64,000 nucleotides of DNA from Carallia brachiata (Eukaryota > Streptophyta > Magnoliopsida > Malpighiales > Rhizophoraceae). Location: contig JADCRB010000036.1 of assembly GCA_021464245.1 (NCBI GenBank), forward strand, positions 4,638,431-4,702,430, given 5' to 3'. Shown piece after piece: positions 1-11,266 of this stretch (its first letter is position 1; the number at the start of each line of letters is the position of its first letter). The translations under genes and the position numbers were made by a program. A model generated the notes under the pieces. The model did no database searches. It had not been told where the DNA came from and was given only the letters and a program-made list of their open reading frames with translations.

Positions 1-420
1 AATAATAACTGAAAAATTATAAAGTTTCTTTAAAAAAAAGGCAAACAAAAATCTGAAAAAACCACTGTCATCAAAAAGAAAAAAAAAAAAAAACTTAATC
101 GCATAACTGCTCCCTCTCAAAAACTAGTGTCCGGGCGACGCTCCAGTAGTTTAAGTTCAACACTTTTATTTTAGAGGTTTTGAATTAGAATTTTGGAAAG
201 GGAGGGGTGAGATTTATGAAAAGAAAAAATTATTTCTATTATATAATTCATGAGCTAATAGACTTCCTAATAGACTAAAAAAAAATTAGAATCCTCAAAA
301 TTTATAATTTTTTAGAAGTATATGTATTTCTTTAGAACAGATGAAAGCTAAGGAGCTATCAGAAGAAATTTCGAAGTTAAAAAAAAAAAAAAAAAAAAAA
401 AAGAAAACCTTGAATAGTTC
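1..420. other. AT-rich spacer
   Basis: The stretch is low complexity with several poly(A) runs, including one of about 22 A near 380-401. I see no coding segment and no clear repeat family. Confidence 0.6.
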
Positions 421-458
421 TGTTTTCCCTCCAGACTTCAATGCAGTCCCCCATCGTC

Positions 459-658
459 TTAGGGTTTGGCCCCTAACGGTCTAACGGTCACCAGAAGGCC
501 CACCGTTCCTCGCCGCTAAAAAGTCGCCCCTCAGCCGCCGCTCCAGACCCTGGGCCAGTCCTGTTAGGGTTTCGGTTCTGTTTAATGTCCATTTTCTGTT
601 TTCACACTGCTTCTTTTGCTGATTTGTTGTTTCGCTTCAGCGATTCTTTTTTAGGGTT
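459..658. promoter_or_regulatory. Orphan telo-box / site II promoter-like region
   Basis: TTAGGGTTT (telo-box, reverse of AAACCCTAA) occurs at 459-467 and 564-572, and TTAGGGTT at 651-658. Site II cores lie between them: GGCCCA at 497-502 and TGGGCC at 551-556. In plants this pairing marks promoters of ribosomal-protein and other growth-linked genes. No intact coding gene follows. About 1.1 kb of T-rich sequence resembling 5'UTR or intron separates it from the bHLH relic at 1775. It may be the surviving promoter of that dead gene, or the promoter of a non-coding transcript. Direction is not determined. Confidence 0.5.
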
Positions 659-1774
659 GCTTCGTTAATTTTTTTTTTTACACCGATTGGTTTTATGATT
701 TCGCATAACCCATTTAATTCAAAGTTTCTTGTTTTCTTTTTCCTGTGGTTTGTAAGCGTGGCCGATTAATCGGTTTTTAGTTAGCGTTAATTTTAAGCAA
801 CGCAAGATCTCCCTCTCTTTTGCTTACGAAAAGTTGTAAGATTTGTTTTTGAAGCATTAAAGAAGGTCAAGATAATTTGAATTTTCGTTCTTTCAATGCT
901 TTGTTTCTTCGCTCTGCGTTTCTTGCGATTGGCTTTTACATGGAGCTGTTCTGTTTGTCTCCGGCCTTGCTTTTTCTCGGAAATTGTGAATGCTGTGGGG
1001 TTATTTTCTTCAATTCTTTCAAAACTAATTGACAATCAATATTTCAGGTGAATATGAATTTTGTTATTATCAAACCACATTATGTGAATTTTATTGTTTC
1101 TCAAGCATTTTATGGTTTTTTTTTTTTTGGTATTGTTTGAGAAGCAAAGTTGGTGGAGTTGCATCCATATGTTATAGAAACACTTGTTGGAATCTTCTTT
1201 CACAAATCAAGATTGGCCCTTTTCGCTTGAAATTTCAATCAAGATTGTCCCATTTATTCCTATGTATAAATTATTGATTTCTGTTTAATTTTTTGAGCTA
1301 TATTTCTTTTGGTGTTTTGATTTCTATGGGAGTATGTTTTCTGCATTGACTGATGCTTTTACTTTGGATCTGTTTTCTGCAAGAATTGTTTTCCTCCATG
1401 AAAGAGCAATTTTGAGTCTGACCATTCTCTCAGCATTTCAATGCATTCTCTGGTTGCTTCGATTCTCAATGCAATTTGTACACTGGTATATTTTCCAATG
1501 TATGTATTCGTTTTCTTTTCCCGTCTTTTGCCAATGATATAATCAATCTACTTGTTTTGACTTCTTCTAGTGAATTGTGTTGCTTTTATTCTAAAATATC
1601 TTCGTGAGTTTTTGGCATTCTCCGATTTTCCTTGTCTATTTTTTTCTTCTCTTGATATCCTTTCTTATTCATTGTTGGAAAATTTCCTACATTTGGATAT
1701 TCGCATAGGCTGATTTAAAAAACAGGAGACGTGTTTGAGCATTTATCAGAAAACGTTACCATATTTTTTGAAGG
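659..1774. other. T-rich, intron-like stretch without genes
   Basis: The sequence is T-rich and resembles plant 5'UTR or intron sequence between the promoter-like region and the bHLH relic. Short reading frames here (for example 1029-1277) show no recognisable motifs. No MYC-type N-terminal domain, expected upstream of a subgroup III bHLH domain, is visible. Confidence 0.45.
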
Positions 1775-2235
1775 AAACCTGCAAATGGGAGAGATGAGCC
1801 ACTGAATCATGTGGAAACAGCAGAAGAGGGAGAAGCTTAACCGGAGATTTCTATTCTTTGAGAGCTGTTGTCCCTAATATCTCTAAGATGGATTAGGCCT
1901 CTCTACTTGGTGATGCCATTACCTATATTACTGATCTGCAGACAACGATTAGGCTTTTGGAAACTGAAAAGGAGATGGGAAACAACAAACACAACCAGTT
2001 CTGAGCACCAGAGATTGATTTCCAGCCAAGACGGGATGATGCACAGAGTTGCCCTATGGAATCTCGTCCGGTATCTACTCTCCTGAAATCATTCAGGGAA
2101 CACCGGATTAATCCTCGGGAGCATACTGTTTTCACAACAGGGAATGACAAGGTTATTCATAAATTCTCCATCCGTACACCATGTGCTGCTGCCGTGCAAT
2201 TGAAAGAGCAACTGGAGGCTGCCCTTTCTCAGTGA
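1775..2235 (+). pseudogene. bHLH transcription factor relic (bHLH13/bHLH3-type C-terminal half)
   Basis: Pieces of one bHLH protein can be read in shifting frames. From 1775 the frame gives KPANGRDEPLNHVE, the linker and start of the basic region. A loss of about 8 nt then breaks the frame inside the basic region. REKLNRRF follows, then a one-base insertion near 1852, then FYSLRAVVPNISKMD. A TAG replaces the Lys of the MDKASLLGD motif, and helix 2 continues as ASLLGDAITYITDLQ. A TGA follows, and the ACT-like tail (SCPMESRPVS ... TGNDKVIHKFSIRT ... LKEQLEAALSQ) ends at a TGA at 2233. The arrangement matches subgroup IIId/IIIe bHLH proteins (JAM/bHLH13, bHLH3). The N-terminal MYC_N half is missing. 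At least two frameshifts and two internal stops make it non-functional. Confidence 0.85.
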
Positions 2236-2897
2236 CTTCCCTGTACATTGTGTTCTATTATCTCGGTCCAGGTTATGCACCTCCTTCATTTTAGAATGAG
2301 ACATTTTCTTGCCTCTGACCAGTGAGGAATGACCATTTATTGGCACTATTGTATTGGTGATTGTTATGTTGCTATGTGACGTGGAGCCAACTTTTCTAAT
2401 CAAATTTGTGGAGATATGTTACTCACTAACTTATGTAGATACCTAGCGCGATTTTCCTATGTCTGATTTTCTTAGGCCTGCGTAATAAGAACTTCCAAAA
2501 GTTGTGAATTTATTGCTCTGGGAGACACGGTTGCAATCTTGAACACCTGGTTTTATATAGCTTCTAAGCATTGCTTGTTTGAATTTTTTTTGGTTGGCTA
2601 GCCTATTGGTGATCACTATATTATAATAATTATTTGTCCGTTTGATTGTGTCTTTTTCTCTTTTCCTTCATATGGCAGCTCAAAGCACTGTCATCCTTCA
2701 CATATCCCCGAACATAATTTAACACAAAATAAATTATAACATAAAGCTTGGTTTTGCATAGTCTAGCTATTTGGTTCTTTACATTTATATAAACATTCTC
2801 TACGATCTAAGGCAAATTAGACATCTGGGGCTAGCCGAGCGAAAGAGAAATCCATCCCTGCTCCTTGAGAAATTTTGAGACCTCCGGCATGCTCTGC
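2236..2897. other. Spacer between bHLH relic and CDT1 3' end
   Basis: I see no coding segment. Part of it, nearest 2897, is presumably the CDT1 3'UTR on the minus strand. Confidence 0.5.
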
Positions 2898-5800
2898 TCA
2901 CTTTGCTTGTTCAAGACGTGCCCGTATGGTTTCACTGCTTTGCTCTTTGTTGATGCTGCATAATATCAAAGGATATGAAGATAAACAATTTGAACAATTT
3001 GAAGAAGCCTATATTCATTTCAGGCATGACAATAAAAAAAAGAGATATCTGGGATGTAAAATATATGACAAGACCCATTCTGTATGAGAAATCATGAAGA
3101 TGAATTTTGATGTCATTGCCATCACACATCACATCCGGAAAATTTTTTTCCATGCCGTCACAATCAGCATAAATTGTTAATGGCACTTACCAGATGAGCA
3201 AATCCCCACTAGATGTCAATTTCTCATAAATCCATTCCGGAACTAGTTCTAGCAACAATCTTAGCTGCTCTTCAACTTCACCTGTGAACATATCTTTATG
3301 AGTTAAAATTAGCTCAAGCATCAAACAGATAGATTGTGAAGCTCATGACAGGTTATTATATGCTTACTTCCATCAACTATATCGGCATGGCTTGCAATAA
3401 TCTTGTGCATAAACTCTTTTTTTGTGATGACTGATTCTTTTTTTGATTGAAAGAAGAAATGTATCATGTTAAAGAGCTTCGGCAAGCAGGCAATCAACTG
3501 TTGCCGCCTCTTTGCTTGTGAGATGGCTGGATCTTGCTCTTCTTTAGCCAATCTCTCTTTTTCTCTTATCTGCAAAAGGAAACAACATTGTTAATACTTG
3601 CATGATGCATTAAAATTGATAACTATATAATGTGGAGTACACATGTGATAGCTCTAAACAAGACAATAAATCACAATTTGACAACTGAGGTGATCAGAGG
3701 CCATATCTCAATGTACTTTCTAGCAGTATTTTCAGGACAATGTTTTAAGCCAGAAGATTAGCAAGAAGACTGATGGTTCATTAATATACAAAAGAAATTC
3801 CTCAAAAGTCTTTGCCATCTTATGTACAGGCAAATTTGTGCAGAGGAAATCACATCATAATGATAGTGACACAATCTATTCTTGGTTAGCACTGCTCCAA
3901 TTTGGCTTTCTGTTCATCCATGAGAACTGAAGATGATGGGAAATGGAAGAACAAAGAAGATACAGTTGCAGTGGAGGACAACACTACACCAGTCTACTAG
4001 AAAACGATGTCCAAACATCAAAGAAACTTTTCTAAAATCTGAGCCTCATTCTGTCATACTAATCATGATCTTCGTAGTGTCAGCACCGATAATGAGGTGA
4101 AATGGCTCATTTGAGAGAATGCCTCCTGTTCCCAGTTAATTAACGACATGTGAATGAGGAAAATTGAAATTGATTAGTTACTAGCCTATTGCGCTCCACT
4201 TCCTATTGCATCTGTAACAGATATTGATGTAATTGGAATAGCAATAGAAACCCATCCCAGAACTCAATTTTCATATACTTGGCATGGCTGCCCTGTTCTA
4301 ACATATTAATCTTGATTGCAAAGTAATAGCCTCACTTATGACATAAAACAGTTCGTCTGACAATTGAGTTTCCTGTCTATGAACTAATCAATACTGAATC
4401 AGAAGAAAATGAATTTATTAATCATGTTTTCATAACGATCAATAAGAACATGAAATGTCTGTGACATGAAAAGCAAAAGGGCTTACTGATTGAAGGAGAC
4501 TCTCAGGAAGAATATTCAAAATGTCATCATCAGCAGATGCATCCTCAATCTCGTCTGGTTCATTCCGAACATTCTTGACAGGTGTGTCGAATATCAATGA
4601 CTTGGATCTCCGTGGACGCCTTGTCAGCTTGTTTGCTGTTCTGACAGAATCATCATCTGGGCTCATATAGCATCTTTTGGCTGGATGCAATGAAGGTGTG
4701 GCAGACATTATCCTAGCAGGAGTGGATGCCAGTTTCGCAGGAGTTGATTGGAAGCAAGACATTTTGGTGGGAGAGCCATCTCCGCCGTCCCTTGCTTGTA
4801 TCTCTTTCCTTGGAGTTGCCGGTAGACAAGGTACTGGGGCAACAACTGGAGAAGAGGTACTTACCAAAGGTTTTCCATCATTAGTCAGTCTAGATGACTC
4901 TTTAACTGACGATGGAGAACCAGAACTCTTTTTCACACTGGAGGTAATTTTGGGACTTGGCTCTGAAGCTGGACAACCTTTTGGAGACTCTTGGCAAATG
5001 GTTTCTGCTTCAGCAGTTGCAAGTTTCTGGGAGAACCGCCTCCGGAAAGAATGCGAGAAATGAGATGTAACCGCTCGTTGCTGTTCATCAAGAGCCTCAG
5101 TTTTCGTGGGCAACGACAAATTGGAGCCTTTATCTTCATTTGCATAAGCTGATGTTGGAATCTCAGCCATGCCATAGATTGGATCTTTCTTTGGATGATT
5201 GAATGGCTCTGGCAAGATTTCCTCCGGAATTTCGTCACCCTGAATTCATAAAAATCATCGAAGCAGACCTATAATTTAATTTTTGGAATAACCAATCTAT
5301 TGCAAACATAAAGTTAACAGGTAAAAACATTTTCCCAATATTGGCAACTCGAACCGAGAGAAAACAAACCATCTGTACCTGAGGGTGGGCTTCATAAAAT
5401 TCAGCAAGCCGCGCACGAAAAACCTTCCTCAAGTGCATGTTCTTGCTTTCTGATTTCAACTTCCCATCAAATTCCATGGCATCAACATTTACAGAAACAT
5501 GAAGATCCGGCTTCATGCAACTTGTCCGCTCATCAAACATGAGTACCCTCTTTATCTCAATCGCCTCCGGCAACAAATATTTCAACTGAGCTAAGTGTCC
5601 GTAAGAAAATCTCCTAAAACCACCACCATACTTAACAGATCAGTCAAAATCGTAGCCACCGTTATACTTGTCCCAAAAAAAAAAAAAAAAACAAAATAAT
5701 AAGAATAAGAAAGTACCTATCGGTTAAACACTCAATTTTTGGGGCAATGTTAGCGAAAGTAGTTTTCGATCCCTTCAATCGCAATAATCGGATTGAACTA

Positions 5801-6290
5801 TCTAAGCTATCGAAGAAATCACTCAGCATCCCATAGCTGCCAGATTATTACACAATAACCAAACCCAGTAAATAAAATGGAAAAGCTAAAAATGAAAAAA
5901 AAAACAAAAAGACCAAAAAAAAAAATCTTAATCTTACCTTGCAGGAAGCGTAGTGGGCCCACCGTCAACAGAGCGGCCGGACTTCCGTGGGAGGGGTTTG
6001 GACATGGAGTCGTCATCGGGCCAAGAAGCGATCTGCCTCCGGGCAGATCTGGGGACCGGATCGGACTGACAACGGTGGGGTCCATCGCGGTTTCCTTGGG
6101 CGATCAGACGGACTTCTTTCACGGAAAGCGCCACGTTACGGTTGCGCAGGCGGCGGGGAAGCTCCGCCGGCTGCCTGTCCGGCGTTTGGGTGGAGATTAG
6201 ATCTGAAGGCTTTGATTTTGAGGTCGATTGGAGCGATTTCTGCCTCGATTTGAAAGCAAGCGGAGACAGAGAAGAGTGAGATTGGCTCAT
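2898..6290 (-). CDS. DNA replication licensing factor CDT1 (CDT1a-like)
   Basis: CDT1 works in the nucleus with ORC and CDC6 to load MCM2-7 onto origins in G1. Seven exons join in frame with GT/AG borders: 6290-5938, 5836-5717, 5613-5379, 5239-4487, 3569-3368, 3281-3191 and 2955-2898, giving 603 aa. The start is MSQSHSSL. The N-terminus has a CDK-type site (TP at 36-37) beside a cyclin-binding RRLR (46-49). Residues 118-236 form the central winged-helix/geminin-type region (LDSSIRLLRLKGSKTTF, FDERTSCMKPDLHV). A Ser/Pro-rich linker follows in exon 4. The C-terminal MCM-binding winged helix starts near 488 (AKRRQQLIACLPKLFNMIH, LLLELVPEW) and ends ETIRARLEQAK. Length is close to Arabidopsis CDT1A. 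No lesions were found. E2F-type sites lie upstream. Confidence 0.95.
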
Positions 6291-6352
6291 TTTTAGTAGG
6301 ACGAGATTTGTGACCGTTGGATTTAGCCAATTTGGGAAAGACACAGACAGAT

Positions 6353-6370
6353 AGAGAGAGAGAGAGAGAG
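6353..6370. repeat. (AG)n microsatellite in the CDT1 5'UTR
   Basis: An uninterrupted AG run lies about 65 bases upstream of the CDT1 start codon, probably in its leader. On the transcript it reads (CT)n, a common feature of plant 5'UTRs. Confidence 0.8.
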
Positions 6371-6425
6371 GTGAAAATGAAGGTGGAAAGTAAGGGGGTG
6401 ACAGTAGATATTAGGGATTTTCTTG

Positions 6426-6472
6426 GCGGGAATGCTGAGCTGGAGCTCCGCCACCTCAGCATTCGCGCCAAA
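6426..6472 (-). promoter_or_regulatory. Inverted pair of E2F sites in the CDT1 promoter
   Basis: Three matches to the plant E2F consensus WTTSSCSS are seen. GCGGGAAT (6426-6433) is ATTCCCGC on the minus strand. ATTCGCGC (6461-6468) overlaps GCGCCAAA (6465-6472), which is TTTGGCGC on the minus strand. They sit 136-182 bases upstream of the CDT1 ATG. The two clusters form the ends of an imperfect 15-base inverted repeat, 6425-6439 against 6455-6469. It reads GGCGGGAATGCTGAG against GGCGCGAATGCTGAG, 14 of 15 matching, with a 15-base spacer. Plant CDT1 genes are known E2F targets expressed at G1/S. Confidence 0.8.
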
Positions 6473-6501
6473 TTGTTCCGTTGCCTCCCGCGGAAATGAT
6501 G

Positions 6502-9271
6502 TTTGGGCTGGGCTACTTGGTTCTTTTTTTGACTCTGATTATAAAACTATACTGGACTGCTACAGCTCTGTCAAGCCCATTTACTTTAATAAAAAGCTTA
6601 GGCAAGTGGTTCGAGGTTGGTGGTCGCAACAGCAACAATCGACCAGAAAAAATTGAGAACAAAAAAAAAACAAGAAAAAAAAAAAGAGAACCAGAAAATT
6701 AAGAAAAAGTTTCTGTAGACCCAAAAAGAAAAAAAAAAGAAGAAGAAGCTCCTTTTACGAACACAACAACAACTAATCAATTAATATTATTTTTTTAATT
6801 TTAATTTATTTTTTTAAATTTTATATTTAATTAGGGCAACAGTTGTCCTTCCAATAACTAAAAACTCAAATTCAAATAAAACTCATATTCATACAAACGA
6901 AGGTTCACAATATTAGTTTGTATTTCTTTATATCATTTTTTCGTAACTAATAAGATACACCTCTCAAGACCCAAAAAAAAAAAAACAAAGAGATACACCT
7001 CTATAATATTAGAGTCTTTGGAGAGGAAAGTGAGAATATATATATATATATATATATTTCTTTCTTTTGCATAAATTCCAATTAAAAAGCTCTAAAATCT
7101 TAATTTCGTACTAAAAAATTCCTTAATACAATGTCGCATGTATGCGAGGAACCTGGCGAAGTTCTCTTTCTGTTTTATGATCTCTAATATCGAGAGACAG
7201 GACCAAGAAACCATAAATCCGGAAAAATTTTGCGTTTTGCCATTGCAGGGTTCGACAGGACCAATCTCTGAAAAACAAACGAAGAGACATCATTCTTTGT
7301 TGCCTTTTTTAGAAGCCCCGTCCTCGTTTCATTCACTTGTGTTCCAACGTCGAATTTGACCAAGAAGAATCTGATGTTTGCAATCCCATTTTGTTAATTT
7401 ACATTAGCTGATAAAGTCTTCAATGCGCTAACCTTAATTAATTATGGTTTGATGAGTTCACATTTGTGGCATGTGATCAATTTCTTCTGGGACTATGTGG
7501 GAAACACCAAAGACGGTCAGGGAAAGCTTTGTGATTTTTCAGCACTTTTTTTTTTTTTTTGGGTAAATTTTTGAGCAATTTAAAATAGCAAACAGTCATC
7601 TTCAGCGTTTGCCTTTTGGGCTGGGCTACTTGGGCCTTTCTTTTTGTGAATCTGATTGTACAATTGTAATGGGCCACTTGGGCTATGCGAAGCCCATTTA
7701 CTTTAACAAATAGCTAAAAAATGTGAACAAGTTAGATCAACAGAGAAAGAGAGAGAGAGAACCAGAAAATTAAGACAAAGCTCCTAGTTACCTTGTATGA
7801 ACACAACAACAGCTAATCAATGAACATTCTGTTTGATTAATCTCCAAAAAGATTGATATTATTTTTTATTTCAATTTATTTTTTATTTTGTCAAATTTTA
7901 TATTTAGTTGGGGGTAATCTATGCCTATAGCTAGAAGTTCATATTCAAATAAGTTCATATTCAAACAAACTTATGGAAGGTCGTCCATAAAATTATTGTT
8001 TTTTTTTTTCTTGCGAGTTATTGTTTAATTAGTAGGGCAAAATTAAGAGTACATAAAAAGTAGTTATAAAATAATTATAAATAGTTAAAGAAATTATTTT
8101 TTAAAAATAAAATTTAGAGTACTACTAAATATATTTAAAATAATATTAAATAAGTCTTAAATTTAATTTAAAAAAATTAATTATTATATATTAAAGACTA
8201 AACTTATTGTTAAAGCAAATTTCCAATAACGTGGGCTGTGTGCAATAATTCACAGCAAGAAAACGAAGCAGATTGAGGCCTTTCTGTTTTCATTCGTCGA
8301 ATCCTTCTCCCCGTTACGCAATCTCCCGATTTCACAAATATTTATTTGAAGTGATTCTCTAATGACAATTCCATGTATATTTTATATAATTGATTTGAGT
8401 TTGAATCTCAACGTTAATATTTTCTCCTGACCAATGTGCTAGGTGTTTTCGTCCAGTTTGGACTTGAGAGTTTGGTTCAAGCATAGTGTCTATATTCAGA
8501 TTCTGCGATTGTCGGGCAGGTTGTAGAAAAATCGTGATTGGGTCTAATAATATTCGGGTGATGATCTATTCTTATAAGAGAAAGATTACTCTAACTATAG
8601 TCTATATGTACAATAAATGACATATCTATTATACTTTTTTTTTGCGTTCTAAAAAATACCAAAAATGCAAAAGGGAGGGGGAGAAAAAAGTGGGAAAAAG
8701 CCCCAATGAATCATGTTTCTTCTGCGTAATTCCCGATTAAAAACAACTCTAAAATCTTAATTCCGCAATAAAAATTTGTTAACACGCATGTATGTAACGA
8801 ACCCGACAACAACAGTCCCACTTTTCCCCCGAAGCTCCCTTTCCGTTCCATGACCTCTGATTATCGACAGACAGGACCAAGAAACCATAAACACTTGCAG
8901 GATGAATTTTGGGTTTTGCCACTGCAGGGTTTGACTGGGCCAACATCTGAATAACAAACGAAGAGACATCATTCTATGTTGCCTTTTTTAGATGCCAGGT
9001 CCTTGTTTCATGCACTTGTTCCAACTTCAGATTTGACCGAGAATAATCTGATGTCTGTGATCCCCTTTTTGTTAATTTACGTTAATTAGATGCTACACAA
9101 TCTTCAATTCACTAATCTATTAGGTAATTCTGTTTTGATGAGTTTACATACGTGGTCTGTATCAGTTTCTTCTAGGACTATGTGGGAAATAATGAAGACA
9201 GTTGGGGGAAGATTTGTGATTTTTGAGCAATTTTAAACAGCAAAGAGTCGGCTTCAGCGTTTGCCTTTTTG
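6502..9271. repeat. Diverged tandem duplication upstream of CDT1
   Basis: Two segment types recur in the same orientation. Type T (starts TTTGGGCTGGGCTACTTGG; contains AAGCCCATTTACTTTAA and ACACAACAAC) is at 6502-6905 and 7614-7980. Type H (contains AGACAGGACCAAGAAACCAT and AACAAACGAAGAGACATCAT) is at 7059-7613 and 8714-9271. The order T-H-T-H fits duplication of a unit of roughly 1.1-1.6 kb. The copies differ by many substitutions and small indels, so the event is old. No conserved reading frame spans either type. An (AT)n run lies at 7037-7058. Confidence 0.8.
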
Positions 9272-10180
9272 GTCTGTAATCCACCCATTTTGTTTATCTG
9301 TTTTTTTTTTTTTTCTTTTTTTATTTTTTAATGTTTGCTGTATCATTACTGCAGCAGCATGCTTCCCCTAACTGGTATTGTAGTTGCTTTTGTGGTAAGC
9401 CCCTTTTTTTTCTTTAATGGTGAGCCCCCTTTTTTTTTTTTTTTTAACACAGAAACAGTTAATGATTAGTTAGTTAATTATCATAAAGATTAAGAAAAAT
9501 AAGTTCATAAACACTGCATGAGGTGCTTGGCGTCTCTAAGAAGGAAAGCCTCCATTAAATGGAAGAACTTAAAAATGACGGGAATTGAACTCCCACTGTC
9601 CTCTTGATACAAGACGTTAATGGCTAATCAGATAAATCCGATTGGCTGCTGAATTCAACCTAAGTATTCACTATCTTTAAACTGTAATGAAATTTAGGCA
9701 AGATGGTAATAACTTAAGGCGCACACACGCCAGAAAGGAGCAAAAGGCCCTGAATTAGTTCCTATTCCTTTGACCCATAGGGATCAATCTTGAAGGGGTT
9801 GAGGGACCTCTTCCTTGTTTTTACTCATAGTTGCGCATTATAATGGGGCCTTGGCCTCCATTTAAATTAGCAGCTGCGCCCCCATCCACTCTTTCTTTCT
9901 CTCTCCAAGAGTGCGTAGATAAATGATTAGCATTCATGAAGAGAAAAAGAGGAATCCACCGTTGGTGGGTTTAAGCAATCATTCTCAATGCCATAAACTC
10001 AGTTCTTTTAGTGTACATGCTATAGATAATATCAATCCAAAGTCATCCAACATTACATAATCCTAGTCTTTTCTGCATTAGCTTCTCAAAATCTTTAAGA
10101 AATTCGCAAAACCGCATGTGTAAAAATAAAGATCAAGCAGAAAACAGTAAATCAAGTTTCAAAATAAAATCAATCCAACT
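9272..10180. other. Spacer with poly(T) runs
   Basis: I see no gene. The part nearest 10180 is probably the 3'UTR of the RING gene. A segment around 9571-9600 superficially resembles a tRNA T-arm but lacks the rest of a cloverleaf. Confidence 0.5.
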
Positions 10181-11266
10181 TCATGGCTCAAATTCAACAG
10201 GAAGCACTGCTTTTCTTAAACCCCTGCCATGACCAAATGATAAAAACGATCTTTGACCTCTGGTGCTTGTTTCTTCAGTAGTTTTGATCTCACTCGGACG
10301 ACGCCCATTCCGTTGAATGATTGCTTGAACACTTAAGTAAATTTGTTGATCCGCTGCAAAATCCAATGAGAAAGATCTCCTGAGAGGTTGGATGGAGAAC
10401 TGATCATCTCTTCCTCTTACATCAATGCACTCATCACCCATGATAGAAACACGGTGGTGTTTTCTCGGATTTAACTTTTGATTTTCAACCTTATGTTCCC
10501 TGATCTTCAGTATTGGCGACTGACCTCCAAGTTGAACTTGAACATCTCTTGAATTGTGTCTTTCTTGTTCCCTGCTGCGAGACAACAAGCCTGCTTCATC
10601 TCCTGATCCACCCAACTCAATAACTACAAAATCTTCGTCGTCGCCCATTAGGCTATCAGTGTATTGTTGCGAGCCTTGAGGTGAAGAGGCTGGTGCATTG
10701 ATATGGTCAACCAGATTTCTATTAGTCCCTGAAATGCTTGTTCTGCATAGTGGGCAATTTCCATTGCTTTGAAGCCATATGTCAATGCAATCTAAATGAA
10801 AAGCATGGCTGCAATTGGGAAGAACTCTAAGCATATCTTTTTCTTGAAACTCATTCAAACAGACCACACAACCATAGATGCGTCCACCCTCCTCACCTTG
10901 TCTCCTCTTGTATCGAAGAGTTGGAATCTCACGAATGATCGATTGTTCAAGCCCGCGATTCCACATTGGCGGAGAGAGGCTTACAAGGGAATTTAGGCTT
11001 CCTCTAGTTCGCCTGGAAGCGAACCACCTTAGCAGATTGATCTCATGCCTATTGGAGCAACACTTGTTCAGGACAACATAGTAGCAAAATAGGAGGCAAG
11101 CTGTGCCCATGATGCTCAGCACAGCAACAGCCAATATGGGAAAACGTGGTCTGAATTTGTAGGTGCTAGCGAAGGCAATTGATTGACGGGATTATGCCGG
11201 TTTTTGGAGGCGAGAGGACATGGAATGTGTTCTTGTAAAGTGGTCATCTTTATGAGTTGAAGCCAT
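10181..11266 (-). CDS. ATL16-like RING-H2 E3 ubiquitin ligase with in-frame stop at codon 25
   Basis: ATL proteins are membrane-anchored E3 ligases that pass ubiquitin from E2 to substrates, often in stress responses. The frame starts at 11266 (MASTHKDDHFTRTHS), hits TAA at 11194-11192, then continues in the same frame to the TGA at 10181. Numbered through the stop, residues about 43-70 form one membrane segment (FPILAVAVLSIMGTACLLF). The GLE version of the ATL GLD motif follows near 105. The RING-H2 (DNA 10870-10745) keeps Cys-x2-Cys, CSHAFHLDC and CPLC, so all eight metal ligands are present. If the stop is real, translation could only restart at the ATG at 11110 (309 aa), which loses half the membrane segment. 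It could be a null allele, a recent pseudogene or a sequencing error. The rest is intact and intronless, as usual for ATLs. Confidence 0.85.

Noticed and set aside
4677..5063. Plus-strand reading frame of 128 codons
   Set aside because: It is antisense to CDT1 exon 4, whose splice borders, frame and protein similarity are clear.
9571..9650. tRNA-like sequence (GGAGTTCAATTCCC on the minus strand)
   Set aside because: Only a T-arm-like hairpin is visible. No matching acceptor stem, D-arm or anticodon arm could be found.
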